This document shows, piece after piece, positions 11,429-18,591 of a stretch of DNA of 64,000 nt. Both the position numbers and the translations under genes were made by a program. The stretch covers positions 124,001 to 188,000 of the forward strand of contig CALEHQ010000043.1 of the NCBI GenBank assembly GCA_937876315.1. Direction: 5' to 3'. Under the pieces are notes generated by a model. It worked only from the letters and a program-made list of their open reading frames with translations, had not been told where the DNA came from and did no database searches. Within the stretch, counting starts at the first letter, position 1; every line of letters begins with the position of its first letter. This DNA comes from an uncultured Actinomycetes bacterium (GTDB lineage Bacteria > Actinomycetota > Acidimicrobiia > Acidimicrobiales > Acidimicrobilacustridaceae).

Positions 11429-12136
11429 TCAGACCTCTTCGATAACGAGCATGCGCTGGGAGTCAATCTTGACCCCCGGGCCCATGGTCGATGACAACGA
11501 GACCTTCTTGAAATAGCGACCCTTTGCCGAAGCAGGCTTGGCCTTTTCGAGCTCCTCGAGCACGGCACGGAGGTTGGCCACAAGGGCGGGAACCTCGAAG
11601 GAGACCTTGCCGATCGGGACATGAACGTTGCCCTGGCGATCGGTGCGGTACTCAACCTTGCCGCCCTTGAAGTCGGCAACGGCCTTGCCAACGTCGGGGG
11701 TGACGGTGCCGGTCTTGGGGTTGGGCATAAGACCACGCGGGCCAAGCTGACGGCCGAGCTTGCCAACCTGGGGCATGAGATCAGGGGTAGCGATGACGAG
11801 ATCGAAATCCATCATTCCGCCTTCGACCTGCGCAAGCAGATCATCGGCGCCAACAAATTCGGCGCCTGCGTCGCGAGCGGCCTGCGCGGCATCGCCGGCG
11901 GCAAACACTGCGATGCGAACATCGGTACCGGTACCAGACGGGAGGGCAACAGTGCCACGAACCATTTGGTCGGCCTTGCGGGGGTCAACGCCCAGACGCA
12001 CCGAAAGTTCAACGGTTTCATCGAACTTTGCCGATGCCAACGTCTTGACCTTGGTGACTGCTTCAGTCGAGCCATGCTGCGTAGCGCTGTCGAAACTGGA
12101 TGCTGCTGCGTTGTACTTCTTACCGTGCTGTGCCAT
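11429..12136 (-). CDS. rplA: 50S ribosomal protein L1
   Basis: Binds 23S rRNA at the L1 stalk and helps release deacylated tRNA; in many bacteria it represses the L11-L1 operon. The 235-residue protein has the family core [20 protein letters not shown] near residues 125-144 and the usual N-terminal [10 protein letters not shown] segment. It ends MLVIEEV. It lies 104 bases after rplK and before the L10 leader, the standard bacterial order. Confidence 0.97.
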   Translation of the reverse strand: MAQHGKKYNAAASSFDSATQHGSTEAVTKVKTLASAKFDETVELSVRLGVDPRKADQMVRGTVALPSGTGTDVRIAVFAAGDAAQAARDAGAEFVGADDLLAQVEGGMMDFDLVIATPDLMPQVGKLGRQLGPRGLMPNPKTGTVTPDVGKAVADFKGGKVEYRTDRQGNVHVPIGKVSFEVPALVANLRAVLEELEKAKPASAKGRYFKKVSLSSTMGPGVKIDSQRMLVIEEV

Positions 12137-12240
12137 TTCGGCTCCCTCGGGTCGGGCACCACAGTGGGTGCAATCGATTCACCTGCCGGGCGAGGTTGTC
12201 CTCGGCATGGCGGGTTCGCAGGTGCGAACCGGTACTGAGA

Positions 12241-12666
12241 TCAGCGAATTTCGATGCCCATGGAACGGGCGGTACCAGCAACCTGGAGGCGAGCAGCCTC
12301 GAGATCATTGGCGTTGAGATCAGGCATCTTGACCTGTGCGATCTCGGTGATCTGTGCGTCGGTGATGGAACCGGCGACGGCCTTCGACGGAGTCTGCGAA
12401 CCCTTGGGCAGACCAGCGGCCTGCTTGATGAGCACCGAGGTCGGCGGGGTCTTGAGGATGAACGTAAAGCTGCGATCCTCGAAGATCGTGATCTCGACGG
12501 GCACAATGGTGCCCTTCTGCGCCTCAGTCTTGGCGTTGTATTCCTTGCAGAAATCCATGATCGCGACGCCGTGCGGGCCGAGCGCGGTACCGACGGGCGG
12601 GGCCGGGTTGGCTCCACCAGCGGGGATCTGGATTTTCACGACGGCCGAAACCTGCTTCTTGGCCAT
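12241..12666 (-). CDS. rplK: 50S ribosomal protein L11
   Basis: Binds the GTPase-associated centre of 23S rRNA and is the target region for thiostrepton and for stringent-response sensing. The 141 residues include [20 protein letters not shown] with the N-terminal proline-rich hinge, and [18 protein letters not shown]. It follows nusG by 107 bases and precedes rplA, the conserved nusG-rplK-rplA order. Confidence 0.97.
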   Translation of the reverse strand: MAKKQVSAVVKIQIPAGGANPAPPVGTALGPHGVAIMDFCKEYNAKTEAQKGTIVPVEITIFEDRSFTFILKTPPTSVLIKQAAGLPKGSQTPSKAVAGSITDAQITEIAQVKMPDLNANDLEAARLQVAGTARSMGIEIR

Positions 12667-12773
12667 GATTGCGACTCGCTTCTTTTCTTGTGTTCCTGCG
12701 CCCAGCGGGCGGCGGGAGATTCTGACGGCTCGGAGCCGCCTCTGACAATTCCTCCGACCGAAGCCGGTACTTC

Positions 12774-13526
12774 CTAGAGCTTTGCGACCTGAGAGAACTC
12801 GAGTTCGACGGGAGTCTCACGACCGAAGATGTTGACCAACACCTTGACCTTGAGTTGATCCTCGTTGATCTCGACGATCTCGCCGGAGAAGTCGGCAAAG
12901 GGGCCTTCCTTGACCCGAACGGTTTCGCCCTGCTCGTATTCGAGGCGGGGCTTGCCGCGCTTTGTGGTGACCTCTTCGGTTTCGTCGGGAACGGTGAGGA
13001 AGTTCTCGACGTCGCGACGCGGAAGCGGCGACGGCTTTGCACCCTGACCAACGAAGCCGGTGATTCCTGGCGTGTTGCGAATGACGTACCAAGAATCGTC
13101 GGCCATATCGCAACGCACAAGGAGATAACCCGGGAAGACCTTCTTCTGAACGATCTGCTTTTTACCGTTCTTGAATTCGACGACGTCTTCCATAGGAATC
13201 ACGCATTCGTGAATGCTGTCTTCCATGTTCATCGATTGCGTACGAGCTTCGAGGTTTTGCTTCACCTTCTTCTCGTAACCCGACTGGGTATGCACGACGT
13301 ACCAACGACCGGGACGATCGAACGGACTTTGCGCACGCGGACGTGCTTGCTCAAGCAGTTCGTCGGTGTCGATGACGTCGACCTCGATCTCGGTGTCGAT
13401 CACTTCGATGTCGCCTGCTTCATCAACGATGACGTCGATTTCCTCAATGATTTCTTCAACAATCACGTCGGATGCAGACGCATCTACTGCGTCGTTTGAA
13501 AATTGGGTGTCGTCATTCATGGTCAT
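12774..13526 (-). CDS. nusG: Transcription termination/antitermination factor NusG
   Basis: Binds RNA polymerase and couples it to the ribosome or Rho. The 250-residue product has an NGN domain (about residues 75-180, [19 protein letters not shown] and [11 protein letters not shown]) and a C-terminal KOW domain ([14 protein letters not shown]). The first 60 or so residues are an extra segment of alternating acidic and Val/Ile residues. The start at 13526 shares one base with the secE stop (TGATG), so translation is probably coupled; ATG at 13520 is an alternative. The upstream in-frame ATG at 13655 lies inside secE. Confidence 0.95.
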   Translation of the reverse strand: MTMNDDTQFSNDAVDASASDVIVEEIIEEIDVIVDEAGDIEVIDTEIEVDVIDTDELLEQARPRAQSPFDRPGRWYVVHTQSGYEKKVKQNLEARTQSMNMEDSIHECVIPMEDVVEFKNGKKQIVQKKVFPGYLLVRCDMADDSWYVIRNTPGITGFVGQGAKPSPLPRRDVENFLTVPDETEEVTTKRGKPRLEYEQGETVRVKEGPFADFSGEIVEINEDQLKVKVLVNIFGRETPVELEFSQVAKL

Positions 13527-13819
13527 CAGGCGTTGAACAGTTTCAGTACGGCCTCGGAGAACACCCAATCGATACCGAAGATCAAGAGGGTGAAAAAGAT
13601 GAGGGTGATGATGGTGATGATGGAGTAGTTGATGGTCTCGGGGCGAGTGGGCCACGCGACCTTGCGCAGTTCAGACCGAACCTCACGAGCGAACTCGACT
13701 GGACCAGTTCGTTCTTTCGCGCGTTGCTGGGTGCCTCGACGGGCGCGAATGGGTTCGCCATCGGGGCCAAGTTCGCCCTGACGCTGCAGCATTCGTTTTT
13801 GTTCTCTGTTGAGAGCCAT
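13526..13819 (-). CDS. secE: Preprotein translocase subunit SecE
   Basis: Small essential subunit of the SecYEG channel in the cytoplasmic membrane. The 97 residues have a charged N-terminus, the conserved amphipathic stretch [17 protein letters not shown], and a single membrane helix (about residues 66-90) near the C-terminus. ATG 13819 was chosen because GGAAG lies 7 bases upstream; the longer frame to 13897 runs into tRNA-Trp. It is coupled to nusG and sits directly downstream of tRNA-Trp, the usual actinobacterial context. Confidence 0.93.
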   Translation of the reverse strand: MALNREQKRMLQRQGELGPDGEPIRARRGTQQRAKERTGPVEFAREVRSELRKVAWPTRPETINYSIITIITLIFFTLLIFGIDWVFSEAVLKLFNA

Positions 13820-13870
13820 CGAAACACTTCCACTTACGTTTCGCGCCGACATCGACGCGGACTTTTCGAG

Positions 13871-13943
13871 CAGGGCAGGAGGGACTTGAACCCCCAACCG
13901 TCGGTGTTGGAGACCGGTGCTCTACCAATTGAGCTACTGCCCT
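13871..13943 (-). tRNA. tRNA-Trp (CCA)
   Basis: A 73-base cloverleaf on the minus strand: 7-bp acceptor AGGGCAG/CTGCCCT, D-stem GCTC/GAGC, anticodon loop CTCCAAC (anticodon CCA), and T-loop TTCAAGT. CCA is not encoded. The first anticodon-stem pair (27-43) is a C-A mismatch. Its place before secE matches other actinobacteria. Confidence 0.95.
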
Positions 13944-14073
13944 AGGGCACTACGCCGGGCCTGTGAGGGTACCAGCCGACGCGTTCGGCCAGACCCCTGC
14001 AGGTCCAAGTGGAAGAGACTAGGCCTCCTCCCCCATCCGTTGCGAACCGGGATTTTTCTGTCCCGGCGAAACC

Positions 14074-14436
14074 TCAGGCAGATCGGCGACGAGTGGCGAG
14101 TGCCAGCACGCCCCCAACCCCGGCGGCAGTGGCTGCGGCCAGCCCCACAATGGAGGCAGCCCTTCGGCTGGCTATTCGATGGCGTTCCCGGCGCTCGGCG
14201 GCCGAATCGAGCCCCTCAAGAAGGTCATCGAGGATCCCAGGGTCGGCCGGAACTGGGCGAAGGCGAAGACTGGCCAACGTGCGGCGAAGCCGACGAAAAC
14301 GGGCCATTTCCGCCTGGCATCGCAGGCATTGAGCGACATGATCCATTTCCTCGATGGAGAGAAGCTCAGGATCGTCAAGGAGGTCGGGCATGAGCTCGAC
14401 CAACCGATCACATGGCAGGACGGTCAACATCGTCAT
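14074..14436 (-). CDS. Zinc-binding anti-sigma factor (ZAS-like), single-pass membrane protein
   Basis: Probable partner that holds the adjacent ECF sigma factor inactive. The 120 residues contain Cys9 and the ZAS motif HVAQCLRC (H-x3-C-x2-C), a basic linker, and one membrane helix near residues 95-118 followed by RRRSA. The ATG at 14436 follows GGGGAG at 6 bases and overlaps the end of the sigma gene by 29 bases, which supports a sigma/anti-sigma pair. The signal it senses cannot be told from the sequence; redox control through the zinc thiols is known in the family. Confidence 0.8.
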   Translation of the reverse strand: MTMLTVLPCDRLVELMPDLLDDPELLSIEEMDHVAQCLRCQAEMARFRRLRRTLASLRLRPVPADPGILDDLLEGLDSAAERRERHRIASRRAASIVGLAAATAAGVGGVLALATRRRSA

Positions 14437-14989
14437 GGGTTCTCCCCTCAGCTTCGGAACGCAAGAAGACATCGTCACGCAAGCGATGACGAGCCCGATG
14501 CAATCGAACTTTGGCCGCCGAAACGGAAATTCCGAGTTCGGCAGCGATGACCTCGTGGGAGAGGTCGTAAATGTCACGCAGTACAACAACAGCCCGCAGC
14601 TTGGGAGGAAGTGCCGCTAAGGCCTTCTGTACCGCGTCACGCAAACTCGCAGATTCGGAACGACCTACCGGATCAATGCTCGGTGAAAGGTCGCTGAGTT
14701 CAAGATCTTCATCGAGTTCCTCGTGACGATGACGACGTCGACGACCTAACTGCGTGGACGCACAATTCGCCGTGATTCGATACAGCCAGGTTGTGAACCG
14801 AGCATCGCCACGGAATCGGCGAAGGCCGCGATAGGCACGCAAATATGCTTCTTGGCAAACGTCGCGCGCATCTTCCGCGTTGCCGGTTAATCGAAATGCC
14901 AGCGAATACGTGTCGGCCCAAGTGCGACGAACGAGCGCATCGAATGCGCCCCGATCACCGTCGCGCGCTTCGGCGACAAGTGTTCCCAT
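14408..14989 (-). CDS. ECF-type RNA polymerase sigma factor
   Basis: Alternative sigma factor of about 193 residues. Region 2 is seen in GNAEDARDVCQEAYLRAYRG and FTTWLYRITANC. Region 4 is seen in ALAALPPKLRAVVVLRDIYD, then AAELGISVSAAKVRLHRARH. The frame extends upstream to 15133, overlapping rpmG, so the true start is uncertain: ATG 14989 lacks a good ribosome site, and GTG 15061 is an alternative. The anti-sigma gene overlaps its 3' end. The pair sits between rpmG and tRNA-Trp inside a cluster of translation genes, an odd position for an ECF system. Confidence 0.88.
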   Translation of the reverse strand: MGTLVAEARDGDRGAFDALVRRTWADTYSLAFRLTGNAEDARDVCQEAYLRAYRGLRRFRGDARFTTWLYRITANCASTQLGRRRRHRHEELDEDLELSDLSPSIDPVGRSESASLRDAVQKALAALPPKLRAVVVLRDIYDLSHEVIAAELGISVSAAKVRLHRARHRLRDDVFLRSEAEGRTHDDVDRPAM

Positions 14990-15060
14990 TTCATTCGAGC
15001 CCAGACGCGTCACGTCGGCGGCAGCCACAGGGGCCACCGCCGACGTTGACTCGACATGCA

Positions 15061-15078
15061 CCGACGATGAATCGTCGG
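15061..15078. repeat. Inverted repeat between rpmG and the sigma gene
   Basis: CCGACGAT and ATCGTCGG pair perfectly over 8 bp with a 2-base spacer (effectively 7 bp plus a 4-base loop). It lies 10 bases after the rpmG stop on the minus strand with no U-tract. It may be a weak terminator or an operator for the sigma gene. Confidence 0.3.
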
Positions 15079-15087
15079 TGTGCTTAT

Positions 15088-15252
15088 TCAGCGGGTCTCC
15101 TTGTGCGCAGTGTGCACACGATCCCACTTGCAATACTTCATGAGCTCAATGCGCTCACGATCATTGATCTTGTTCTTCTTGGTGATGTAGTTGCGACGCT
15201 TACACACCTGGCATTCCAGAGTGACAGCGATTCGCTTGTCGTTGCGGGCCAT
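15088..15252 (-). CDS. rpmG: 50S ribosomal protein L33, three-cysteine form
   Basis: Small 50S protein of 54 residues, starting [20 protein letters not shown] and ending HTAHKETR. The ATG at 15252 follows TAGGAG at 8 bases, 11 bases after the tuf stop. Zinc-type L33 proteins carry two CxxC pairs. Here the first pair is intact (Cys14, Cys17), but the second reads Cys41-Lys-Trp-Asp44, so the last ligand is Asp rather than Cys. Zinc binding through Cys3-Asp is possible but unproven. Confidence 0.93.
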   Translation of the reverse strand: MARNDKRIAVTLECQVCKRRNYITKKNKINDRERIELMKYCKWDRVHTAHKETR

Positions 15253-15263
15253 AACGGCTGCTC

Positions 15264-16454
15264 CTACTTAAGGATCTTGGTGACGCGGCCGGCGCCGACG
15301 GTACGGCCACCTTCACGAATGGCGAAGCGCAAGCCCTCTTCCATCGCGATCGGGTGGATAAGTTCAACAGTCATCTCGGTGTTATCACCAGGGATACACA
15401 TTTCCGTGCCCGCCGGAAGCGAGATCTGACCAGTCACATCGGTCGTACGGAAATAGAACTGCGGACGGTAATTGGTGAAGAACGGCTTATGACGACCGCC
15501 TTCTTCCTTGGTCAGAACATAGGTCTGAGCCTCGAAATCGGTATGAGGAGTGATCGAACCCGGCTTCGCGAGCACCTGACCACGCTCAACTTCTTCCTTC
15601 TTCGTTCCACGAAGAAGCGCACCAATGTTGTCTCCAGCGCGACCTTCATCAAGAAGCTTGCGGAACATTTCAACACCAGTACACGTCGTCTTCTGCGTCG
15701 GCTTAATACCAACGATTTCGATTTCGTCACCAGTGTGAACAATGCCCTGTTCCACACGACCGGTCACAACCGTGCCACGACCAGTGATCGTGAACACATC
15801 TTCAATCGGCATAAGGAACGGCTTGTCAGTGTCACGCTCAGGCTGAGGAATGTACGCATCAACAGCAGCCATAAGTTCAAGGATCTGCGCCGTTGCCGCC
15901 GCGTCACCCTCAAGAGCCTTCAACGCCGAAACCTTGATAACCGGAACATCGTCACCCGGGAACTCGTATTCGTTGAGAAGCTCACGAACCTCAAGCTCAA
16001 CCAGATCAAGAAGCTCTTCATCATCGACCATGTCGACCTTGTTCAACGCAACAACCAACGAAGGCACACCAACCTGACGAGCAAGCAACACATGCTCACG
16101 AGTCTGAGGCATCGGACCATCAGCAGCCGAAACAACCAAAATCGCACCGTCAACCTGAGCGGCACCAGTGATCATGTTCTTGATGTAATCAGCATGGCCC
16201 GGCATATCAACATGCGCGTAATGACGATTCGGGGTCTCATACTCAACATGTGAAATGTTGATCGTGATACCACGCTCACGCTCTTCCGGCGCCTTATCAA
16301 TATTCGCGAACTCAGTAAACGAGTTGCTCGACGGATCAGCATCCGCCAACACCTTCGTAATCGCCGCGGTCAACGTGGTCTTACCATGATCGATATGACC
16401 CATCGTGCCCACATTCGCGTGGGGCTTGGTCCGCTCGAACTTCTCGCGTGCCAT
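15264..16454 (-). CDS. tuf: Elongation factor Tu
   Basis: GTPase that delivers aminoacyl-tRNA to the ribosome. The 396 residues have GHIDHGKTT (19-27), the DMPGHADY switch II, NKVD and SALKAL for nucleotide binding, and domains 2 and 3 ending [13 protein letters not shown] 16454 follows AGGAG at 6 bases. In many actinobacteria tuf follows fusA. Here it lies upstream, between tRNA-Met and rpmG, an order I associate with Thermus and Chloroflexi. A second copy after fusA cannot be excluded because the window ends there. Confidence 0.98.
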   Translation of the reverse strand: MAREKFERTKPHANVGTMGHIDHGKTTLTAAITKVLADADPSSNSFTEFANIDKAPEERERGITINISHVEYETPNRHYAHVDMPGHADYIKNMITGAAQVDGAILVVSAADGPMPQTREHVLLARQVGVPSLVVALNKVDMVDDEELLDLVELEVRELLNEYEFPGDDVPVIKVSALKALEGDAAATAQILELMAAVDAYIPQPERDTDKPFLMPIEDVFTITGRGTVVTGRVEQGIVHTGDEIEIVGIKPTQKTTCTGVEMFRKLLDEGRAGDNIGALLRGTKKEEVERGQVLAKPGSITPHTDFEAQTYVLTKEEGGRHKPFFTNYRPQFYFRTTDVTGQISLPAGTEMCIPGDNTEMTVELIHPIAMEEGLRFAIREGGRTVGAGRVTKILK

Positions 16455-16623
16455 GGTTTTCTCCTGGTGCCTTTCGTGGCCATTGCCTGAATTAGTGCGG
16501 CCTGTATTTGTACGTCTGACTGAGTACTGCGTGCTTCTTATTGCGTGTTGCGGATACTGCGAATTGAGACTGTGGTGCGATTTTGTTGCATTTGCACCGA
16601 GTGGGAATCGGATTCCCGATTGG

Positions 16624-16697
16624 TGTCGGCGGTCGGACTTGAACCGACGACCACTCGATTATGAGCCGAGTGCTCTGACCAGCTGAGCTACGCCGAC
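16624..16697 (-). tRNA. tRNA-Met (CAT)
   Basis: A 74-base cloverleaf: acceptor GTCGGCG/CGCCGAC, D-stem GCTC/GAGC, anticodon loop CTCATAA (CAT), and T-loop TTCAAGT. The acceptor starts with a G-C pair and the anticodon stem lacks three consecutive G-C pairs, so it is not an initiator. An Ile2 (lysidine) tRNA is the alternative, but the Thr-Met-(tuf)-rpmG context favours elongator Met. Confidence 0.93.
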
Positions 16698-16732
16698 ATG
16701 TTGGACGGTTGGGCGGAGCCCTTCCGGCACAG

Positions 16733-16805
16733 AGCCCCCTGACAGAATCGAACTGTCGACCTTTTCCTTACCATGGAAACGCTCTGCCGACTGAGCTAAG
16801 GGGGC
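16733..16805 (-). tRNA. tRNA-Thr (GGT)
   Basis: A 73-base cloverleaf: acceptor GCCCCCT/AGGGGGC, D-stem GCTC/GAGC, anticodon loop ATGGTAA (GGT) on a perfect TTTCC/GGAAA stem, and T-loop TTCGATT. CCA is not encoded. It heads the tRNA-Thr, tRNA-Met, tuf, rpmG series. Confidence 0.95.
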
Positions 16806-16885
16806 GCGTCGGGCGAGCCCGACAAAGGAGGCGTTATCTTGCCACGCCCCACAGGGGATTCCCAACTCACGACCTAGGGCACCGG

Positions 16886-16898
16886 TACGGTGATCGGT
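16886..16898 (+). promoter_or_regulatory. Leaderless -10 box for the GNAT gene
   Basis: TACGGT (16886-16891) lies exactly 7 bases before the GTG at 16899. This TAnnnT-7-RTG layout is typical of leaderless actinobacterial genes and decides the start of the downstream gene. Confidence 0.5.
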
Positions 16899-17384
16899 GT
16901 GAACCTCCGCCTCGCCCGCCCCGAAGATGCCGAAGCGACCCGTGAGATCTACAACACCGAGGTCACCGGCTCCACCGTCACCTTCGATCTCGTCCCCCGC
17001 TCAATCGACGATCAATTGGCCTGGCTCGACCAGCGCTCCGGGGCCATGGCCGTCGTTGTGGCCGAAATCGATGGCCAAGTCGTCGGATTCGCCTCACTCT
17101 CGCCCTACCGAGACCGGCCGGCCTATGCCACCACTGTTGAAGATTCGGTCTACGTCCATAACGACTTCCGCGGCCAAGGTGTGGCCCGAGCCCTATTGGC
17201 CGAGGTTCTCGACATTGCCTCTACCCGGGGCTTTCATGCCGTGATGGCCCGAATCGTCGGTGGCCACGATTCCTCGATCGGCCTCCACAGTTCTCTCGAC
17301 TTCGAAATCGTCGGCACCGAGCGTGAGGTAGGCCGGAAATTCGGCAAATGGCTCGATGTCGTCATCATGCAGCGGATGCTCTGA
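16899..17384 (+). CDS. GNAT N-acetyltransferase, phosphinothricin acetyltransferase-like
   Basis: Predicted cytosolic acetyl-CoA-dependent N-acetyltransferase of 161 residues. The PAT/MnaT subfamily is suggested by NTEVTGSTVTFDLVPRS at the N-terminus, the SVYVHNDFRGQGVARALL acetyl-CoA loop (R/Q-x-x-G-x-G/A), and the C-terminal GRKFGKWLDVVIMQ. Members acetylate amino-acid-like substrates such as phosphinothricin or methionine sulfoximine; the substrate here is not known. GTG 16899 is favoured over GTG 16890 because a -10 box sits 7 bases before it. It is transcribed away from tRNA-Thr. Confidence 0.8.
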   Translation: MNLRLARPEDAEATREIYNTEVTGSTVTFDLVPRSIDDQLAWLDQRSGAMAVVVAEIDGQVVGFASLSPYRDRPAYATTVEDSVYVHNDFRGQGVARALLAEVLDIASTRGFHAVMARIVGGHDSSIGLHSSLDFEIVGTEREVGRKFGKWLDVVIMQRML

Positions 17385-17440
17385 GGCCCATCGGTCACTT
17401 TCGGAGGGCAGTCAGTGCTCCGCTATGGTTTCTCCCTTCA

Positions 17441-17525
17441 GGGTCGGTGCCCGAGCGGCCAAAGGGAACGGGCTGTAAACCCGTCGGCTATGCCTACGAT
17501 GGTTCGAATCCATCTCGGCCCACCA
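17441..17525 (+). tRNA. tRNA-Tyr (GTA)
   Basis: A class II tRNA with a long variable arm: acceptor GGGTCGG/TCGGCCC, anticodon loop CTGTAAA (GTA), and T-arm GATGG-TTCGAAT-CCATC. The 3' CCA is encoded (17523-17525), unlike the other three tRNAs in the window. Confidence 0.93.
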
Positions 17526-17526
17526 T

Positions 17527-17557
17527 CCGGCCCCCGCCCGTCGGGCGGGGTTGCCGG
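17527..17557 (+). terminator. Hairpin after tRNA-Tyr
   Basis: CCCCGCCC (17532-17539) pairs with GGGCGGGG (17543-17550) around a 3-base loop. CCGGC (17527-17531) and GCCGG (17553-17557) extend the stem past a TT bulge. No long T-run follows, so termination may be partial; it could also mark the 3' processing point. Confidence 0.45.
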
Positions 17558-17610
17558 CTGGAACCCACTCATTTCGCCTCTTTGGGCGAACGGTTGGAAC
17601 GAGGAACGCC

Positions 17611-18099
17611 ATGCCGAGCTTCGATGTTGTGTCCGAAATCGACGAGCAGGAAGTTCGCAACGCGGTCGACCAGGCCTCGCGAGAACTCACGACTCGCTTT
17701 GATTTCAAAAACACCAACTCATCAGTCGAATACAAAGAACTCTCTATCGAGATGAAGTCGGCAAGTCCTGATCGACTCAATGCCGTTCGCCAAGTTCTTG
17801 AAGAGAAGTTGGTCAAGCGGAAGGTGTCGCTCAAGTCCCTTGAATACGGCAAAGTCGAAGACGCTGCAAGCAGCACGGTTCGCCAGACCGTCAAGATCGT
17901 TGCGGGCATTTCTAGCGAAAAGGCTAAAGCCGTCAATAAGGCGATCAAAGAACTCGGCCTCAAGGGTGTGTCGTCACAAACCCAAGGCGAACAGGTTCGC
18001 GTCACTGGAAAGAAGCGCGACGATCTTCAAGCCGTCATCGCCGGACTGAAAGAAGTCGATCTCGAGATCCCTCTGCAGTTCGAAAATTTCCGCGACTAA
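17611..18099 (+). CDS. YajQ-family cyclic di-GMP/nucleotide-binding protein
   Basis: Cytosolic 162-residue protein of the UPF0234/YajQ family, starting MPSFDVVSEIDEQEVRNAVD. The tandem ferredoxin-like fold is recognisable from RFDFKNTNSSVEY, VRQTVKIVAGISSEKAKAVN, VSSQTQGEQVRVTGKKRDDL and the C-terminal PLQFENFRD. Some family members bind c-di-GMP and act with transcription factors; the role in actinobacteria is unclear. The ATG at 17611 follows GAGG, while the longer frame from 17551 overlaps the tRNA-Tyr hairpin. It converges with the HAD gene, whose stop is 12 bases away. Confidence 0.9.
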   Translation: MPSFDVVSEIDEQEVRNAVDQASRELTTRFDFKNTNSSVEYKELSIEMKSASPDRLNAVRQVLEEKLVKRKVSLKSLEYGKVEDAASSTVRQTVKIVAGISSEKAKAVNKAIKELGLKGVSSQTQGEQVRVTGKKRDDLQAVIAGLKEVDLEIPLQFENFRD

Positions 18100-18111
18100 C
18101 TCGCAGTCAGC

Positions 18112-18591
18112 TTACTCGTAGTACCCCGAGTGGATGTACACGCACGGGATTCCTTCGCCGTGAAACATGTCGGCGTTCTTTCGGTCGTCTTCAAACGCGA
18201 GTTGGATATCGAGCCCGAACTCGCGCAGCTCACCCACAGTGCACCTCTTGAACTCCCACGCTTCTTGACCTGAACGGTCTTCGCGCATACAGAGCAAATC
18301 CCAGCGCAGATCATGACGTGCAAGCCATTCAAGGGTTTGTGGTTGTACGCGCAACGGACGCGCTGTGAGCAACACCACATACAATTCCGGCGCCAAAAGA
18401 CTGAGCAATCGTGCAAGTTCGTGGATGACCTCGTCGTCGCCGCATGCTTCAAAAAACGCGTTCCAATCGCGATTCGCGATGTGATGCTGACGATCGCTGG
18501 CATTCGACAACACGCCATCCATATCGAAAACAACTGTCGGACCCGGAACGATCGGTCCTTCTCTCCAACGCCAATTCTCGGGAGTAGTCAC
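18112..18591 (-). CDS. HAD-superfamily phosphatase, polynucleotide-kinase 3'-phosphatase-like
   Basis: 159 residues with the HAD catalytic motif FDMDGVLSN (Asp23 nucleophile, Asp25 acid/base), motif II LLTARP, a candidate motif III lysine near 114, and motif [14 protein letters not shown]. The layout resembles the 3'-phosphatase domain of T4 polynucleotide kinase, but no kinase domain is present, so the substrate could be a nucleotide or a small phosphate ester. The start overlaps the acs stop by 4 bases (ATGA), which implies cotranslation with acetyl-CoA synthetase, an unexpected pairing. Confidence 0.7.
   Translation of the reverse strand: MTTPENWRWREGPIVPGPTVVFDMDGVLSNASDRQHHIANRDWNAFFEACGDDEVIHELARLLSLLAPELYVVLLTARPLRVQPQTLEWLARHDLRWDLLCMREDRSGQEAWEFKRCTVGELREFGLDIQLAFEDDRKNADMFHGEGIPCVYIHSGYYE

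Noticed and set aside
14048-14070. CCGGGA/TCCCGG hairpin after the anti-sigma gene as a terminator
   Set aside because: Only 6 bp with an A/T-rich loop and no trailing U-tract on the minus strand.
15354-16253. 299-residue open frame on the plus strand opposite tuf
   Set aside because: It mirrors the codon bias of tuf on the other strand, is rich in Arg/Thr/Asn with no recognisable fold, and has no ribosome site.
16624-16697. Possibility that the CAT tRNA is tRNA-Ile2 or initiator tRNA
   Set aside because: The acceptor begins with a normal G-C pair and there are no three G-C pairs in the anticodon stem, against initiator; the Thr-Met-rpmG context favours elongator Met, though Ile2 cannot be fully excluded.
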